Assembly: GCA_900551075.1 (NCBI GenBank)
Contig: URVB01000052.1
Coordinates: forward strand, 1-25,896
DNA: 25,896 nt
Reading direction: 5' to 3'
Source of the DNA: an uncultured Blautia sp.
GTDB lineage: Bacteria; Bacillota; Clostridia; Lachnospirales; Lachnospiraceae
The notes below the pieces were generated by a model that was not told the origin of the DNA, did not search any database, and saw only the letters and a list, made by a program, of their open reading frames with translations. This document shows, in pieces, positions 1 to 7,651 of this stretch. The position numbers were made by a program, and so were the translations under genes. Positions within the stretch are counted from its first letter, which is position 1. Each line of letters begins with the position of its first letter.

Positions 1-3
1 CAT
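1..3 (-). other. Possible start codon of the gene downstream of der
   Basis: On the minus strand, 21 bases after the der stop codon, the sequence AGGGGGCCAGATATG places an ATG at the window edge with a G-rich ribosome site 6 bases upstream. This looks like the start of the next gene in a der operon. In many Clostridia that gene is plsY, but no coding sequence is visible here, so its identity is inference only. Confidence 0.3.
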
Positions 4-24
4 ATCTGGCCCCCTACACATATA

Positions 25-1353
25 TTATTTTCTTCTTTGTTTTTCTCTATATTCGAATTGTATTGAAGTCCCTTCAAACCCAAAATTTTCTCTTATTTTA
101 TTTTCAAGATATCTTTGATAAGAGAAGTGAGTAAGCTTTTTGTCATTTATAAATAATGTAAATTTAGGTGGTTTAGTTCCAGTTTGTGAACCGTAGTAAA
201 TCTTAAGTCTCTTACCTTTATCTGATGGTGGTTGATTAAGCATAACTGCCTCACCTATAACATCATTTAATGCAGATGTAGTAACGCGTTTTGAATGTTC
301 ATCTGCTACAGTCTTAACTGTTTCTAATACCTTATCCATTCTTTTATTAGTAAGTGCAGACACGAATAAAATAGGCGCATACATCATGAATGGGAATTTT
401 TCTCTTATATCTTTTGTGTAATTACCTAATGTCTTGTTATCTTTTTCTACTAAATCCCATTTATTTACTACGAATATACAAGCTTTACCTTCATCATGAG
501 CAATACCTGCAACTTTTGTATCTTGCTCTGTAACACCTTCTGTTGCATCTATAACGATTAAAACTACGTCCGCTCTAGATACCGCACTCATAGATCTAAG
601 TACAGAGAATTTCTCAACTCTTTCATATACTTTACTTTTTCTTCTTATACCTGCAGTATCTATTAATAAATATTGTTGATCACCTTTTTCAAAGTATGTA
701 TCGACTGCATCTCTTGTTGTTCCTGCTATTGGACTTACTATAACTCTATCTTCTCCTAATATTTTATTTAATATAGAAGATTTACCTGCATTAGGTTTAC
801 CAGTTATAGCAACTCTTATTATATCTTCGTTATATTCGGTATTTAATCCTTCTGGGAAATTTTCTACTATTTCGTCTAACAAGTCACCAAGTCCCATTGC
901 ATTGGCACTTGATATTGGATGTGGTTCTCCTAAACCTAATTCATAGAAGTCATATATGTTATCTACTAAGTTCATATTATCTATTTTGTTTACTGCTAAG
1001 ATAACTGGCTTATTTGTTTTTCTTAACATTAGTCCAACTTCTCTATCTGCAGAAGTTATTCCACTTTTTCCATCAACAACAAATACTATAACGTGAGCCA
1101 TATCCATAGCAAGCATTGCTTGATTTCTCATTTGAGTTAGTATTATATCGTCATTTTCTGGCTCAATTCCACCTGTATCTATTAAAGTGAAGTATTTGTT
1201 TAACCATTCTACCTCTGTAAATATTCTATCTCTAGTAACACCTGGTGTATCTTCTACTATCGATATTCTTTTTCCTGCTAATTTATTAAACAGCGTCGAT
1301 TTTCCTACATTCGGTCTACCAACTACTGCTACAATTGGTCTATTATCGCTCAT
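25..1353 (-). CDS. der: Ribosome assembly GTPase Der (EngA)
   Basis: Der is an essential cytoplasmic GTPase with two GTPase domains that acts in assembly of the 50S ribosomal subunit. From the start at 1353 the protein has 442 residues, close to the usual length of about 436. The first G domain opens at once with GRPNVGKST, followed by DTPGVTRDR, DTGG and NKID. The second has GKPNAGKSS, GTTRDA, DTAGIRR and NKWD. A basic KH-like C-terminal domain ends in REKQRRK. An in-frame extension to 1410 is rejected because it runs through a terminator hairpin, while AGGGAG lies 6 bases before ATG 1353. Codon use is strongly AT-rich, unlike every other gene in the window, and resembles Peptostreptococcaceae-type low-GC genomes. 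This suggests either a chromosome junction next to an accessory island or a chimeric assembly. Confidence 0.96.
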   Translation of the reverse strand: MSDNRPIVAVVGRPNVGKSTLFNKLAGKRISIVEDTPGVTRDRIFTEVEWLNKYFTLIDTGGIEPENDDIILTQMRNQAMLAMDMAHVIVFVVDGKSGITSADREVGLMLRKTNKPVILAVNKIDNMNLVDNIYDFYELGLGEPHPISSANAMGLGDLLDEIVENFPEGLNTEYNEDIIRVAITGKPNAGKSSILNKILGEDRVIVSPIAGTTRDAVDTYFEKGDQQYLLIDTAGIRRKSKVYERVEKFSVLRSMSAVSRADVVLIVIDATEGVTEQDTKVAGIAHDEGKACIFVVNKWDLVEKDNKTLGNYTKDIREKFPFMMYAPILFVSALTNKRMDKVLETVKTVADEHSKRVTTSALNDVIGEAVMLNQPPSDKGKRLKIYYGSQTGTKPPKFTLFINDKKLTHFSYQRYLENKIRENFGFEGTSIQFEYREKQRRK

Positions 1354-1372
1354 TTTATTCTCCCTGAAGCAC

Positions 1373-1412
1373 AAAAACCCGTGAGAATCTGTATCTATAC
1401 ACATTCCCACGG
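1373..1412 (-). terminator. Intrinsic terminator after the corrinoid cluster
   Basis: Read on the minus strand, CCGTGGGAAT (1412-1403) pairs with ATTCTCACGG (1388-1379) with one G-U pair. A short loop separates the arms and TTTTT follows (1377-1373). It ends the methyltransferase unit about 70 bases after the corrinoid-protein stop and just before the der ribosome site. Confidence 0.8.
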
Positions 1413-1481
1413 ACTCTTACAGCATTCTGTCATAGAATTTTTACTGTATACACACAGCAGATTCGATTTTCTTCTATTCTC

Positions 1482-2120
1482 TTATGCAGTTACCAGTGCT
1501 TTTGCCAGAACAGCAGCGCTGGCAGCATCCTCTGAATATCCGTCTGCACCAATCTCATCTGCAAATTCCTGCGTGATCGGAGCACCGCCTACCATGATCT
1601 TAATATCTTTTCTGAAATCCTGCTCATTCAATGCTGCCACTGTATTTCTCAGAGAAGGCATTGTGGTTGTAAGCAGAGCAGAAAGAGCAATAACCTTTGT
1701 ATCCGGATTCTCGCGATAGCACTCGATGATTTTATCGATCGGCACGTCTACACCCAGATCGATTACTTCAAAGCCGGCACTCTCAATCATCATAGCAACA
1801 AGATTCTTACCGATATCATGAAGGTCATCTGCAACAGTCGCAATGATCAGCTTGCCCATTGCACCTGTGGAGCCGGTAGCCAGATGCGGTTTCAAAATCT
1901 CCACACCTTTCTTCATCGCACGTGCTGCAACAAGCATCTCCGGTACAAATATTTCATTGTTTTTAAATTTCTCGCCAACAACTGCCATGGCATCGATCAT
2001 ACCTTCTGTCAGGATCTGATTGGGATCACATCCTGCATCCAGTGCTTCCGAAACGGCTTTAGCAACCAGCTTCGCTTTACCTTTTTCTACCAATTGGGCT
2101 ACTTTCTGAATTTCTGACAT
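1482..2120 (-). CDS. Corrinoid (cobalamin-binding) methyl-carrier protein
   Basis: This is the methyl carrier of a three-component corrinoid methyltransferase system, cycling between Co(I) and methyl-Co(III). The 212-residue protein has the usual two domains: a helical cap (about residues 1-85) and a Rossmann-like B12-binding domain. The B12 signature DxHxxG is present as D99-L-H101-D-I-G104, where His101 would be the lower axial cobalt ligand. ALSALLTTT (145-153) and VGGAP (177-181) match the other two conserved B12-domain motifs. Length and layout match the MtaC/MtbC/MttC-type carriers. GGAGGG lies just before ATG 2120. It is the last gene of a four-gene unit after a UroD-like protein and a folate methyltransferase, the natural partners of such a carrier. 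The methyl substrate cannot be read from this protein. Confidence 0.93.
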   Translation of the reverse strand: MSEIQKVAQLVEKGKAKLVAKAVSEALDAGCDPNQILTEGMIDAMAVVGEKFKNNEIFVPEMLVAARAMKKGVEILKPHLATGSTGAMGKLIIATVADDLHDIGKNLVAMMIESAGFEVIDLGVDVPIDKIIECYRENPDTKVIALSALLTTTMPSLRNTVAALNEQDFRKDIKIMVGGAPITQEFADEIGADGYSEDAASAAVLAKALVTA

Positions 2121-2183
2121 TTCTATTCCCTCCGCATTTTTTTATGTACTCATGAATCCCATCTCTCCGCAAAGATGTATTCT

Positions 2184-3245
2184 TTATTTTTTTACAGGTC
2201 CGAAATCTCCGCTTCGGAAAGCGCCGATATATGCCATGCAGTAATCATCATTTCCCAGAAGGGCATCTGTCGCATACATCAGGCCCAGCAGATCTCTGCG
2301 TGAAATCTCTTCATCCGCTCTTTCCATCAGCTCATCTGTGAGTCCTTCTATATCGCGCTCTTCGTATTCCTCGTCCTCCTCTGGCTCAATCAGCTCTGCT
2401 TTCATAGCAAGAACTGCATATGCCGGAAGAACATACTTCTTCTGTGCGTCGCTCATCTGCGCCTTTATCGCATCCAGTTCCGGTTCCTCACTGATTCCTG
2501 AAGCCAAAAGCTTATCTGTTGCACTGATCAGTCCCATCAGGTCTTTATTCAGCGGATCAAAAATCGCACTATCCAGACCGGAATACATTGCAAGAACTGT
2601 AAATCCCTGATTTACCATTTTACGTGCAGGCAGATTGAAGGAAATGTTGCTGACCGCTGCTGTAATATGAATATCCGGATACTGCTTTCTTACGGTGCTG
2701 ATTACTTCCTCATTCATAGCAATGCCGTCTTCTGATGTACAAAGCATCTCGATCAGTGGATCAATATGCATCCTCTTCGGAGCAATTCCGTACTCCTTAG
2801 CCTTAGCCATAAGCTTATCAAACACCTTCAGTCTGTCTGCCGCACACTTGGGAATACCGGTATCATCTGACAAAAGGCAGATCACCTCCCAGTCTGTATC
2901 TGCGATCAACGGAAAAATTTTCTCGACCTTGTCTCCCTCCATGGATACAGAATTGATCAAACCAGGTTTGTTGCAGATTCCCTGCTTCACAACCTCACAT
3001 AACACATCCGGGCTGGGGCTGTCTACGGAAATCGGCAGATCTGTCGCTTCCTGGATACATCCAATCATCCATTTTAGAGTTTCCACCTCTACCACTTCTT
3101 CTACAGAAGCGCAGCAGTCAATACAGGTAGCTCCCGCTGCAGCCTGTGCTCTTGCTCTCTCTTTAATAAACTCTGCATCACGAGCTGCAATCGCCTGTGC
3201 AACTGCCGGAATCGATCCATTGATTTTTTCACCAATGATAATCAT
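2184..3245 (-). CDS. Methyltetrahydrofolate:corrinoid methyltransferase (MeTr/MtqA type)
   Basis: This enzyme would move the methyl group between the corrinoid carrier and tetrahydrofolate, feeding it into one-carbon metabolism. The fold is a pterin-binding (dihydropteroate synthase-like) TIM barrel, about residues 1-250, opening with MIIIGEKING. Residues that line the pterin pocket in the family are recognisable: Asp75 in SVDSPS, Asp162 in HIDPL and Asn200 in VSNISF, the last equivalent to the catalytic Asn of Moorella MeTr. Unlike the roughly 260-residue minimal enzymes, this one has 353 residues. The extra C-terminal part is helical and contains an acidic stretch (288-299). Such extended forms occur in quaternary-amine and other corrinoid systems. 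A good ribosome site (GGAGG) precedes ATG 3245. It lies 63 bases upstream of the corrinoid-protein gene. Confidence 0.88.
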   Translation of the reverse strand: MIIIGEKINGSIPAVAQAIAARDAEFIKERARAQAAAGATCIDCCASVEEVVEVETLKWMIGCIQEATDLPISVDSPSPDVLCEVVKQGICNKPGLINSVSMEGDKVEKIFPLIADTDWEVICLLSDDTGIPKCAADRLKVFDKLMAKAKEYGIAPKRMHIDPLIEMLCTSEDGIAMNEEVISTVRKQYPDIHITAAVSNISFNLPARKMVNQGFTVLAMYSGLDSAIFDPLNKDLMGLISATDKLLASGISEEPELDAIKAQMSDAQKKYVLPAYAVLAMKAELIEPEEDEEYEERDIEGLTDELMERADEEISRRDLLGLMYATDALLGNDDYCMAYIGAFRSGDFGPVKK

Positions 3246-3292
3246 GAGCTCATCCTCCTACGTCCTATTCTTTGTTCAACCATCTGCAGATA

Positions 3293-3619
3293 TTAATCCA
3301 AATGATAAATTTCTTCCATTCCGGACCAGAACTCACCTTCTTTTCGGTCATCCAGCGGCTGCATCAAGGGCTTCACCACATCCCACCATTTCTGTGTTGC
3401 AGGATCCTGCGCCATCTTCGCCATATCTGCCTCAAAATCATCTCCATCATATTCATAGTACGAGAACATATAATCTCCTCTCTGATAGATACTGTAGTTT
3501 TTCAGATGACACGCTTTTATCATTTCGTTTACTCCCGGCATAGGATTTGCATGCCACTTCTTATATTCCTCCAGTCCCTCCGGACGAATCTTTATCATTT
3601 CTCCAAATCGTCGAACCAT
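3293..3619 (-). CDS. L-rhamnose mutarotase-like protein (RhaM/DUF718 family)
   Basis: The 108-residue protein matches the small dimeric ferredoxin-like family that interconverts the alpha and beta anomers of L-rhamnose and related 6-deoxy sugars. The family pattern is clear: a first strand MVRRFGEMIKI, YKKWHANPMPGV, then KNYSIYQRGDYMFSYYEYDGD, and PATQKWWDVVKPLM near the end. The paired tryptophans (KWW) and the Tyr and His positions fit the usual active-site region. Length is normal (about 104). No rhamnose isomerase, kinase or aldolase gene is present. Instead it sits between a UroD-like methyltransferase and a folate:corrinoid methyltransferase, so its substrate here is probably the sugar, or sugar product, handled by that demethylase. 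That role is inference. Confidence 0.85.
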   Translation of the reverse strand: MVRRFGEMIKIRPEGLEEYKKWHANPMPGVNEMIKACHLKNYSIYQRGDYMFSYYEYDGDDFEADMAKMAQDPATQKWWDVVKPLMQPLDDRKEGEFWSGMEEIYHLD

Positions 3620-3650
3620 TCTTCCACACTTCCTGCCCTTTTATCGGCTT

Positions 3651-4700
3651 TTATTCATAAATCTTCGTTGCTTCATCAAACAGAGCCTTGATATTTCTCG
3701 GCGGAACATCCGGCTGCAGACCTTCATGGCTCGGGGAAACGATCAAGCCTGTCGGGAAGTAGGAACGAAGCTCTTTTACCTTGTCGCTGACCATTTCAGG
3801 AGTTCCGTTTGGCAGAAGAGCCTGTGTATCCACACCGCCGCAGAAGGATATCTGGCCTTCAAATTTTGCTTTCAGATTATCTGGCTGCATTCCTGCTGCC
3901 AGAGCCTGAATCGGGTGAATGATATCTACACCGGCTTTGATCAGAAGCGGAATTGCTTCCACGATAGAGCCACAGGAATGGAACATAACCTTTACACCAT
4001 AGCTGTGAGCGATATCGATCAGACGCTTTGCGCCCGGAATTACGAACTCTTTGATCAGAGCCGGACTGATCATCAGACCTCTCTGGCTTCCCACGTCATC
4101 ACCGATCAGAATTGCATGTACTTTTCCTTTTGTTGCCTCCAGGAATATCTTCAGAGCCTTCTCATAAAACTGAACGATATGCTCATCCACATAGTGAACC
4201 ATCTCAGGCTCAGAAACCATGTTCATCAGGCAGGTCTGCATACCGAATGCAGCGCATACATCCTGGAAATGGCATGCCCACAGCATACCCATGACAACCT
4301 TATCAGATGGTGCTTCATCCACAAGACGTCTGCACTCTTCCGGGTCAATATAAAGTGCCGGATCCGGCCACGGGAAATTTACAGCCTCAATATCTTCAAT
4401 ATCCTCACACTCTGCAAAGCATCCGTCTGCTGTCAGTGTGCGATGCTCTGTATCTACGTTGCTGCCGTTCATATACCAGTCAAAGGCTGCAAAAATCGCA
4501 GAACAGGTGGGTGATTTATATGGAATTTCCACTGCATAGAAATCATCACCACATTCTCTCTTTAATTCTTTAATATCTTTTACTCCATAAAAATCGCAAA
4601 GTCCCGGTACTGCTTCCGGTGTCGGATCTCCAAGCCAGCAGGCCGGGCGGTCTACCGGTCTTCTTTCTGCCGTTGCCAGAAAACGTTCAATACTATTCAT
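3651..4700 (-). CDS. UroD-family corrinoid-dependent methyltransferase (MtaA/MT1-like)
   Basis: This 349-residue protein belongs to the uroporphyrinogen decarboxylase superfamily. Its neighbours (corrinoid carrier, folate methyltransferase) argue against heme synthesis and for methyl transfer to or from a corrinoid. Zinc-ligand-like residues of the methyltransferase branch are present: His241 and Cys243 in MFHSCGSI, and Cys287 in SFCGGVDTQ. GDDVGSQRGLMISP (200-213) is the typical central loop. The N-terminus, RFLATAERRPVDRPACW, is typical of the gut Clostridia UroD-like group. The likely role is the substrate-specific methyltransferase that demethylates the growth substrate and loads the corrinoid protein. 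A MtaA-like transfer to coenzyme M is unlikely in this type of organism. AAAGGAG precedes ATG 4700. It is the first gene after the terminator at 4766-4797. Confidence 0.85.
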   Translation of the reverse strand: MNSIERFLATAERRPVDRPACWLGDPTPEAVPGLCDFYGVKDIKELKRECGDDFYAVEIPYKSPTCSAIFAAFDWYMNGSNVDTEHRTLTADGCFAECEDIEDIEAVNFPWPDPALYIDPEECRRLVDEAPSDKVVMGMLWACHFQDVCAAFGMQTCLMNMVSEPEMVHYVDEHIVQFYEKALKIFLEATKGKVHAILIGDDVGSQRGLMISPALIKEFVIPGAKRLIDIAHSYGVKVMFHSCGSIVEAIPLLIKAGVDIIHPIQALAAGMQPDNLKAKFEGQISFCGGVDTQALLPNGTPEMVSDKVKELRSYFPTGLIVSPSHEGLQPDVPPRNIKALFDEATKIYE

Positions 4701-4765
4701 AATTGTCTCCTTTCATCATGGCACAAGCCACACTCGTACATATCCTTAGACAATGCTATTCTATT

Positions 4766-4797
4766 AAAAAAAAAAGTGAAAATAAATTCACTTTTTT
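4766..4797. terminator. Bidirectional-looking terminator between sensor and methyltransferase units
   Basis: AAAAAAGTGAA (4770-4780) pairs perfectly with TTCACTTTTTT (4787-4797) around a 6-base loop. On the minus strand the stem is followed by ten T residues (4775-4766). It would end or reduce transcription of the sensor operon, so the UroD-like gene at 4700 probably has its own promoter within 4701-4765. I see no convincing -35/-10 pair there. Confidence 0.75.
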
Positions 4798-4844
4798 CAT
4801 TCTTTTAGTCCTATTTTTCATGTGAAAGCTAAATTCCGCTTTTT

Positions 4845-5846
4845 TCAGCGAAGCTCGTCCAGATTCTCTAATGTCACTGGTTCCACTACATTTTTATACC
4901 AGAAGCGCAGCTCCTCTCCCAGCGCCGCTTTTTTGGCACACTTCAGAGCATATTCTGCTTCATATTCCGGTGGCTGTGTCACAAAACCATAGAGTCTTCC
5001 ATCCTCCACAGCATCGAAATGCTCACTTGTTCCTCCGATACCGATAACAGCCACCTGTTCGGTAATCCCATATGCATCCAACAGCTCACACACACCCTGT
5101 GCCATATAATTGTCATGGCAGTAAAACATATCTATGTCCGGATTTTTCTCCAAAAGCTCCTTTGCTACCTCCTTCGCCTTCTCCTTTTCCCATTCTCCGC
5201 AGGCAATTCCCACCACCTCCAGATTGGAATAGGGCTGCAGCTTTTCCAGAAATGTCTGGGTTCGGTAAATCTGAGGATCACTGCCCGGACGCCCTTCAAT
5301 AATCGCGATTTTTCCATCCTGACCGTCAAAATATTCTACCGCCATTTTTGCCGCCATTTCCGCTTCTTCCGACATACTGGCGCCCACATAGGTCGCAATG
5401 TATTCTGAGGAAACCATATCCACCTTCATATTCAGATTGATAACAGGAATACCTGCGTTGCGGGCCTCCCGCAGAACATTCAGGAAAGATTTTGCATTGA
5501 CAGGACATAGAATAATCGCATCCACCTCCTGCTCAATGAAGCTTTCCATCTGCTGCTCCTGTGTCGCCACGTTCCACTGTGCATATTGAACATCCAGGAC
5601 ATAGGAATCATCTGATGAGGCGCAGGTTTCCATCAGATTCCCCAGTGCCTCCTGATAATTGCTCTGCGCAGAGGCAAGAGTACAGCCTATAGTCAGCACT
5701 TCTTTCTCCTCCTGTTCAATGCTTTCTGCTTCTGTACTTTGACTGTCTGATCGTTCCTGATCCTTCATACAGTACAGAGAAAAAGCTACGAGAGAAACGG
5801 CCAGCAGAATACCCACAACGCCTATGTACAGCCTTCTGTTTTTCAT
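4845..5846 (-). CDS. Membrane-anchored periplasmic-binding-protein-like sugar sensor (XylFII-like)
   Basis: The 333-residue protein has one N-terminal membrane segment (about residues 6-26), an acidic linker (31-48), then a complete type I sugar-binding fold. That fold begins EVLTIGCTLASAQSNYQEAL and includes DAIILCPVNAKSFLNVLREA, GIPVINLNMKV, EGRPGSDPQIYR and FYCHDNYMAQGV. A Cys occurs at residue 26, but SLYC is a poor lipobox, so a transmembrane anchor is more likely than a lipoprotein. No ABC permease or ATPase is linked. The gene overlaps the end of the sensor kinase gene (ATGA, 5843-5846), which suggests translational coupling. By analogy with XylFII-LytS-YesN systems, it probably binds a sugar-like ligand outside the cell and presents it to the kinase. 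The ligand is unknown. Confidence 0.82.
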   Translation of the reverse strand: MKNRRLYIGVVGILLAVSLVAFSLYCMKDQERSDSQSTEAESIEQEEKEVLTIGCTLASAQSNYQEALGNLMETCASSDDSYVLDVQYAQWNVATQEQQMESFIEQEVDAIILCPVNAKSFLNVLREARNAGIPVINLNMKVDMVSSEYIATYVGASMSEEAEMAAKMAVEYFDGQDGKIAIIEGRPGSDPQIYRTQTFLEKLQPYSNLEVVGIACGEWEKEKAKEVAKELLEKNPDIDMFYCHDNYMAQGVCELLDAYGITEQVAVIGIGGTSEHFDAVEDGRLYGFVTQPPEYEAEYALKCAKKAALGEELRFWYKNVVEPVTLENLDELR

Positions 5847-7651
5847 AATTCATCTCCCGTCTCAAATGGAAGGGTGTATTCCACAGTTGTTCCCATACCA
5901 TCTGACGAATAATACTGTAAACCATATTCTGCTCCGAACCGCAGACGAATACGTTCGTTGACATTTTTGACACCAATACCGGAGCCGCTGATATTTTCCG
6001 ACTCTATCTCGTCTGTCAGTATTTTTCTGCACATGTCCTCTGTCATTCCACAGCCGTCATCGGTAATTCGAATTTTCAGACAGGCCTCCTGCCGAAAAGT
6101 CTCGATTCGTATATGACCGGTGCCCTTTTTGGGCTTAATACCATGGTAAATACTATTTTCCACAATGGGCTGGAGAATCAGCTTGATGATCCTGCATTTT
6201 TCTGTTTCCGTTGCTACACATATCTCATAGGTGAATTTGTCCGCATAACGCATAGTCTGAATGATCAGGTAGTTTTCCACATGCTCAATCTCTTTTGTCA
6301 GACTGATCTCTTCGCTGCCTTTGTTCAGGGAAATCCGAAAAAGCTTTGCCAGCGCTTCTGTGATGGGCACAATGCTTTTGTCATTTGTTTCCGCCATCCA
6401 TATGATCGAATCCAGTGTATTGTAAAGAAAGTGAGGATTGATCTGAGCCTGGAGCGCCTGAAGCTCATACATTCGTTTCGTTTCCTGTTCCTGAACGACC
6501 TGCTCCTTCAGGTTATCAATTCGATCCAGCATCTCGTTGAAATTAACGGAAAGCTTCCCGATCTCATCATCATTTCGAATGATCACCTTTTGATTCATAT
6601 TCTCCAGGCTCACCCGTTCCATATGCTTCTGAAGATTATTCAGCGGCTGTATGATTCCTGACAAAATTCTGTTCAGGGCAACCAGTGCGATCACAAGCAC
6701 AACTCCTACCGCCATAACGATCATAATGCTTGTATTATATACTCCTGATAAAATCGACTGGTAGGAGCGCAGAATGACGGCCTTCCAGCCGGTGTTGTCC
6801 ATGGTTTTTTCGGATGCCTGATATTTTGTATCATTTAAAATAATGTCAAAGCTGTCATTCTCATAATTCTCCAGCTTCTCCCGAAGAAGAGAAAGATTTT
6901 TGTCCTCACTTAGTCCCAGAGCCTTTTTTCCTTCCGGCTGTACATAAACCGGCTCCCCGTCTTCATTTAAAATACACAGATAGCCCTCCTGATTTTCCTG
7001 ATAGGTTTCACATATTTTCGTGATTTCATTCAGGTTCATTTCTATCAGAATCACTCCCAGAAAGGAACCGTCCTGATAGCTTTGAATAACACGGCTCAGG
7101 GAAAGAGTCTCCTCATTCTCCTCATCAAAAAAAATGTGTCTGTTCGGTCCGGTCACCACAGCCTTCTGAGGATTTTTCACCGCCTTCACATACCACTCCT
7201 CCTGGGAGAAATCAGAAATCACATTTCTGTAAGCATATAATGTCTGGTAAAACAGCAGATGCTTTTTGCCAAATACCATGATGGCCGACACATCAGTTCT
7301 GCTCAAAAGAGTATTGCTGAACGCCAGAGAGCTCATCGAATATTCTTCCATATCCTCAATACCTGAGGAATCTTCATCATCCTTTGAATTGATCGCCTCC
7401 ATAAGATAATTCTGCAGATAATAATTAAAACAGGTATCCTTTGCAATAGAATCCACTTCATCAATGTAATCTCCCAGATAGGAGATCATGCTGCTAAGAT
7501 GCTCCCCTGCAAAAACTCTCTGCTCCTGGAGAGCTGACTCCCGAAAAAAGATGTGAAACGCAAGAGCCATGACGATCATTGTCAAAATAATCAGGGCTGC
7601 AATCTGTCGCAGAGCTCTTGTCTTTAATTTCTGCTTCCCCTGTTTTTTCAC
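5843..7651 (-). CDS. YesM/LytS-type sensor histidine kinase
   Basis: This is a 602-residue membrane kinase. A first membrane segment lies at about 15-35, followed by a large extracellular sensor domain (about 36-300, double-Cache-like, with GSFLGVILIEMNLNEI). The second membrane segment is about 308-327, then a HAMP linker (about 328-380). The kinase core is the His_kinase/YesM type: QAQINPHFLYNTLDSI with His407 as the phosphorylated residue, QPIVENSIYHG (494-504) as the N box, and DDGCGM plus GSGIGVKNVNERI as the G boxes. It overlaps the response regulator gene upstream and the binding-protein gene downstream by four bases each, so the three proteins probably work together. The pairing with an AraC-type regulator is standard for carbohydrate sensing in this family. 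Confidence 0.94.
   Translation of the reverse strand: MKKQGKQKLKTRALRQIAALIILTMIVMALAFHIFFRESALQEQRVFAGEHLSSMISYLGDYIDEVDSIAKDTCFNYYLQNYLMEAINSKDDEDSSGIEDMEEYSMSSLAFSNTLLSRTDVSAIMVFGKKHLLFYQTLYAYRNVISDFSQEEWYVKAVKNPQKAVVTGPNRHIFFDEENEETLSLSRVIQSYQDGSFLGVILIEMNLNEITKICETYQENQEGYLCILNEDGEPVYVQPEGKKALGLSEDKNLSLLREKLENYENDSFDIILNDTKYQASEKTMDNTGWKAVILRSYQSILSGVYNTSIMIVMAVGVVLVIALVALNRILSGIIQPLNNLQKHMERVSLENMNQKVIIRNDDEIGKLSVNFNEMLDRIDNLKEQVVQEQETKRMYELQALQAQINPHFLYNTLDSIIWMAETNDKSIVPITEALAKLFRISLNKGSEEISLTKEIEHVENYLIIQTMRYADKFTYEICVATETEKCRIIKLILQPIVENSIYHGIKPKKGTGHIRIETFRQEACLKIRITDDGCGMTEDMCRKILTDEIESENISGSGIGVKNVNERIRLRFGAEYGLQYYSSDGMGTTVEYTLPFETGDEL

Noticed and set aside
1354..1410. N-terminal extension of Der
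   Set aside because: The extension is encoded by the terminator hairpin and lacks a ribosome site, while ATG 1353 has AGGGAG and gives the family N-terminus.
2695..3543. 282-codon open frame on the plus strand
   Set aside because: It is antisense to the MeTr and mutarotase-like genes, is rich in Ser and Ile as expected from a shadow frame, and has no recognisable domain or ribosome site.
3726..4514. 262-codon open frame on the plus strand
   Set aside because: It is antisense to the UroD-like gene, whose motifs are clear; the translated product is low-complexity in Cys and His and matches nothing known.
3651..4700. Heme-pathway uroporphyrinogen decarboxylase (hemE)
   Set aside because: The gene carries the HxC and CGG zinc-type motifs of the methyltransferase branch and lies with corrinoid genes; no heme genes are nearby.
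4701..4844. Possible cobalamin riboswitch before the corrinoid cluster
   Set aside because: The gap is only 144 bases and contains a terminator; no B12-box-like sequence was seen.
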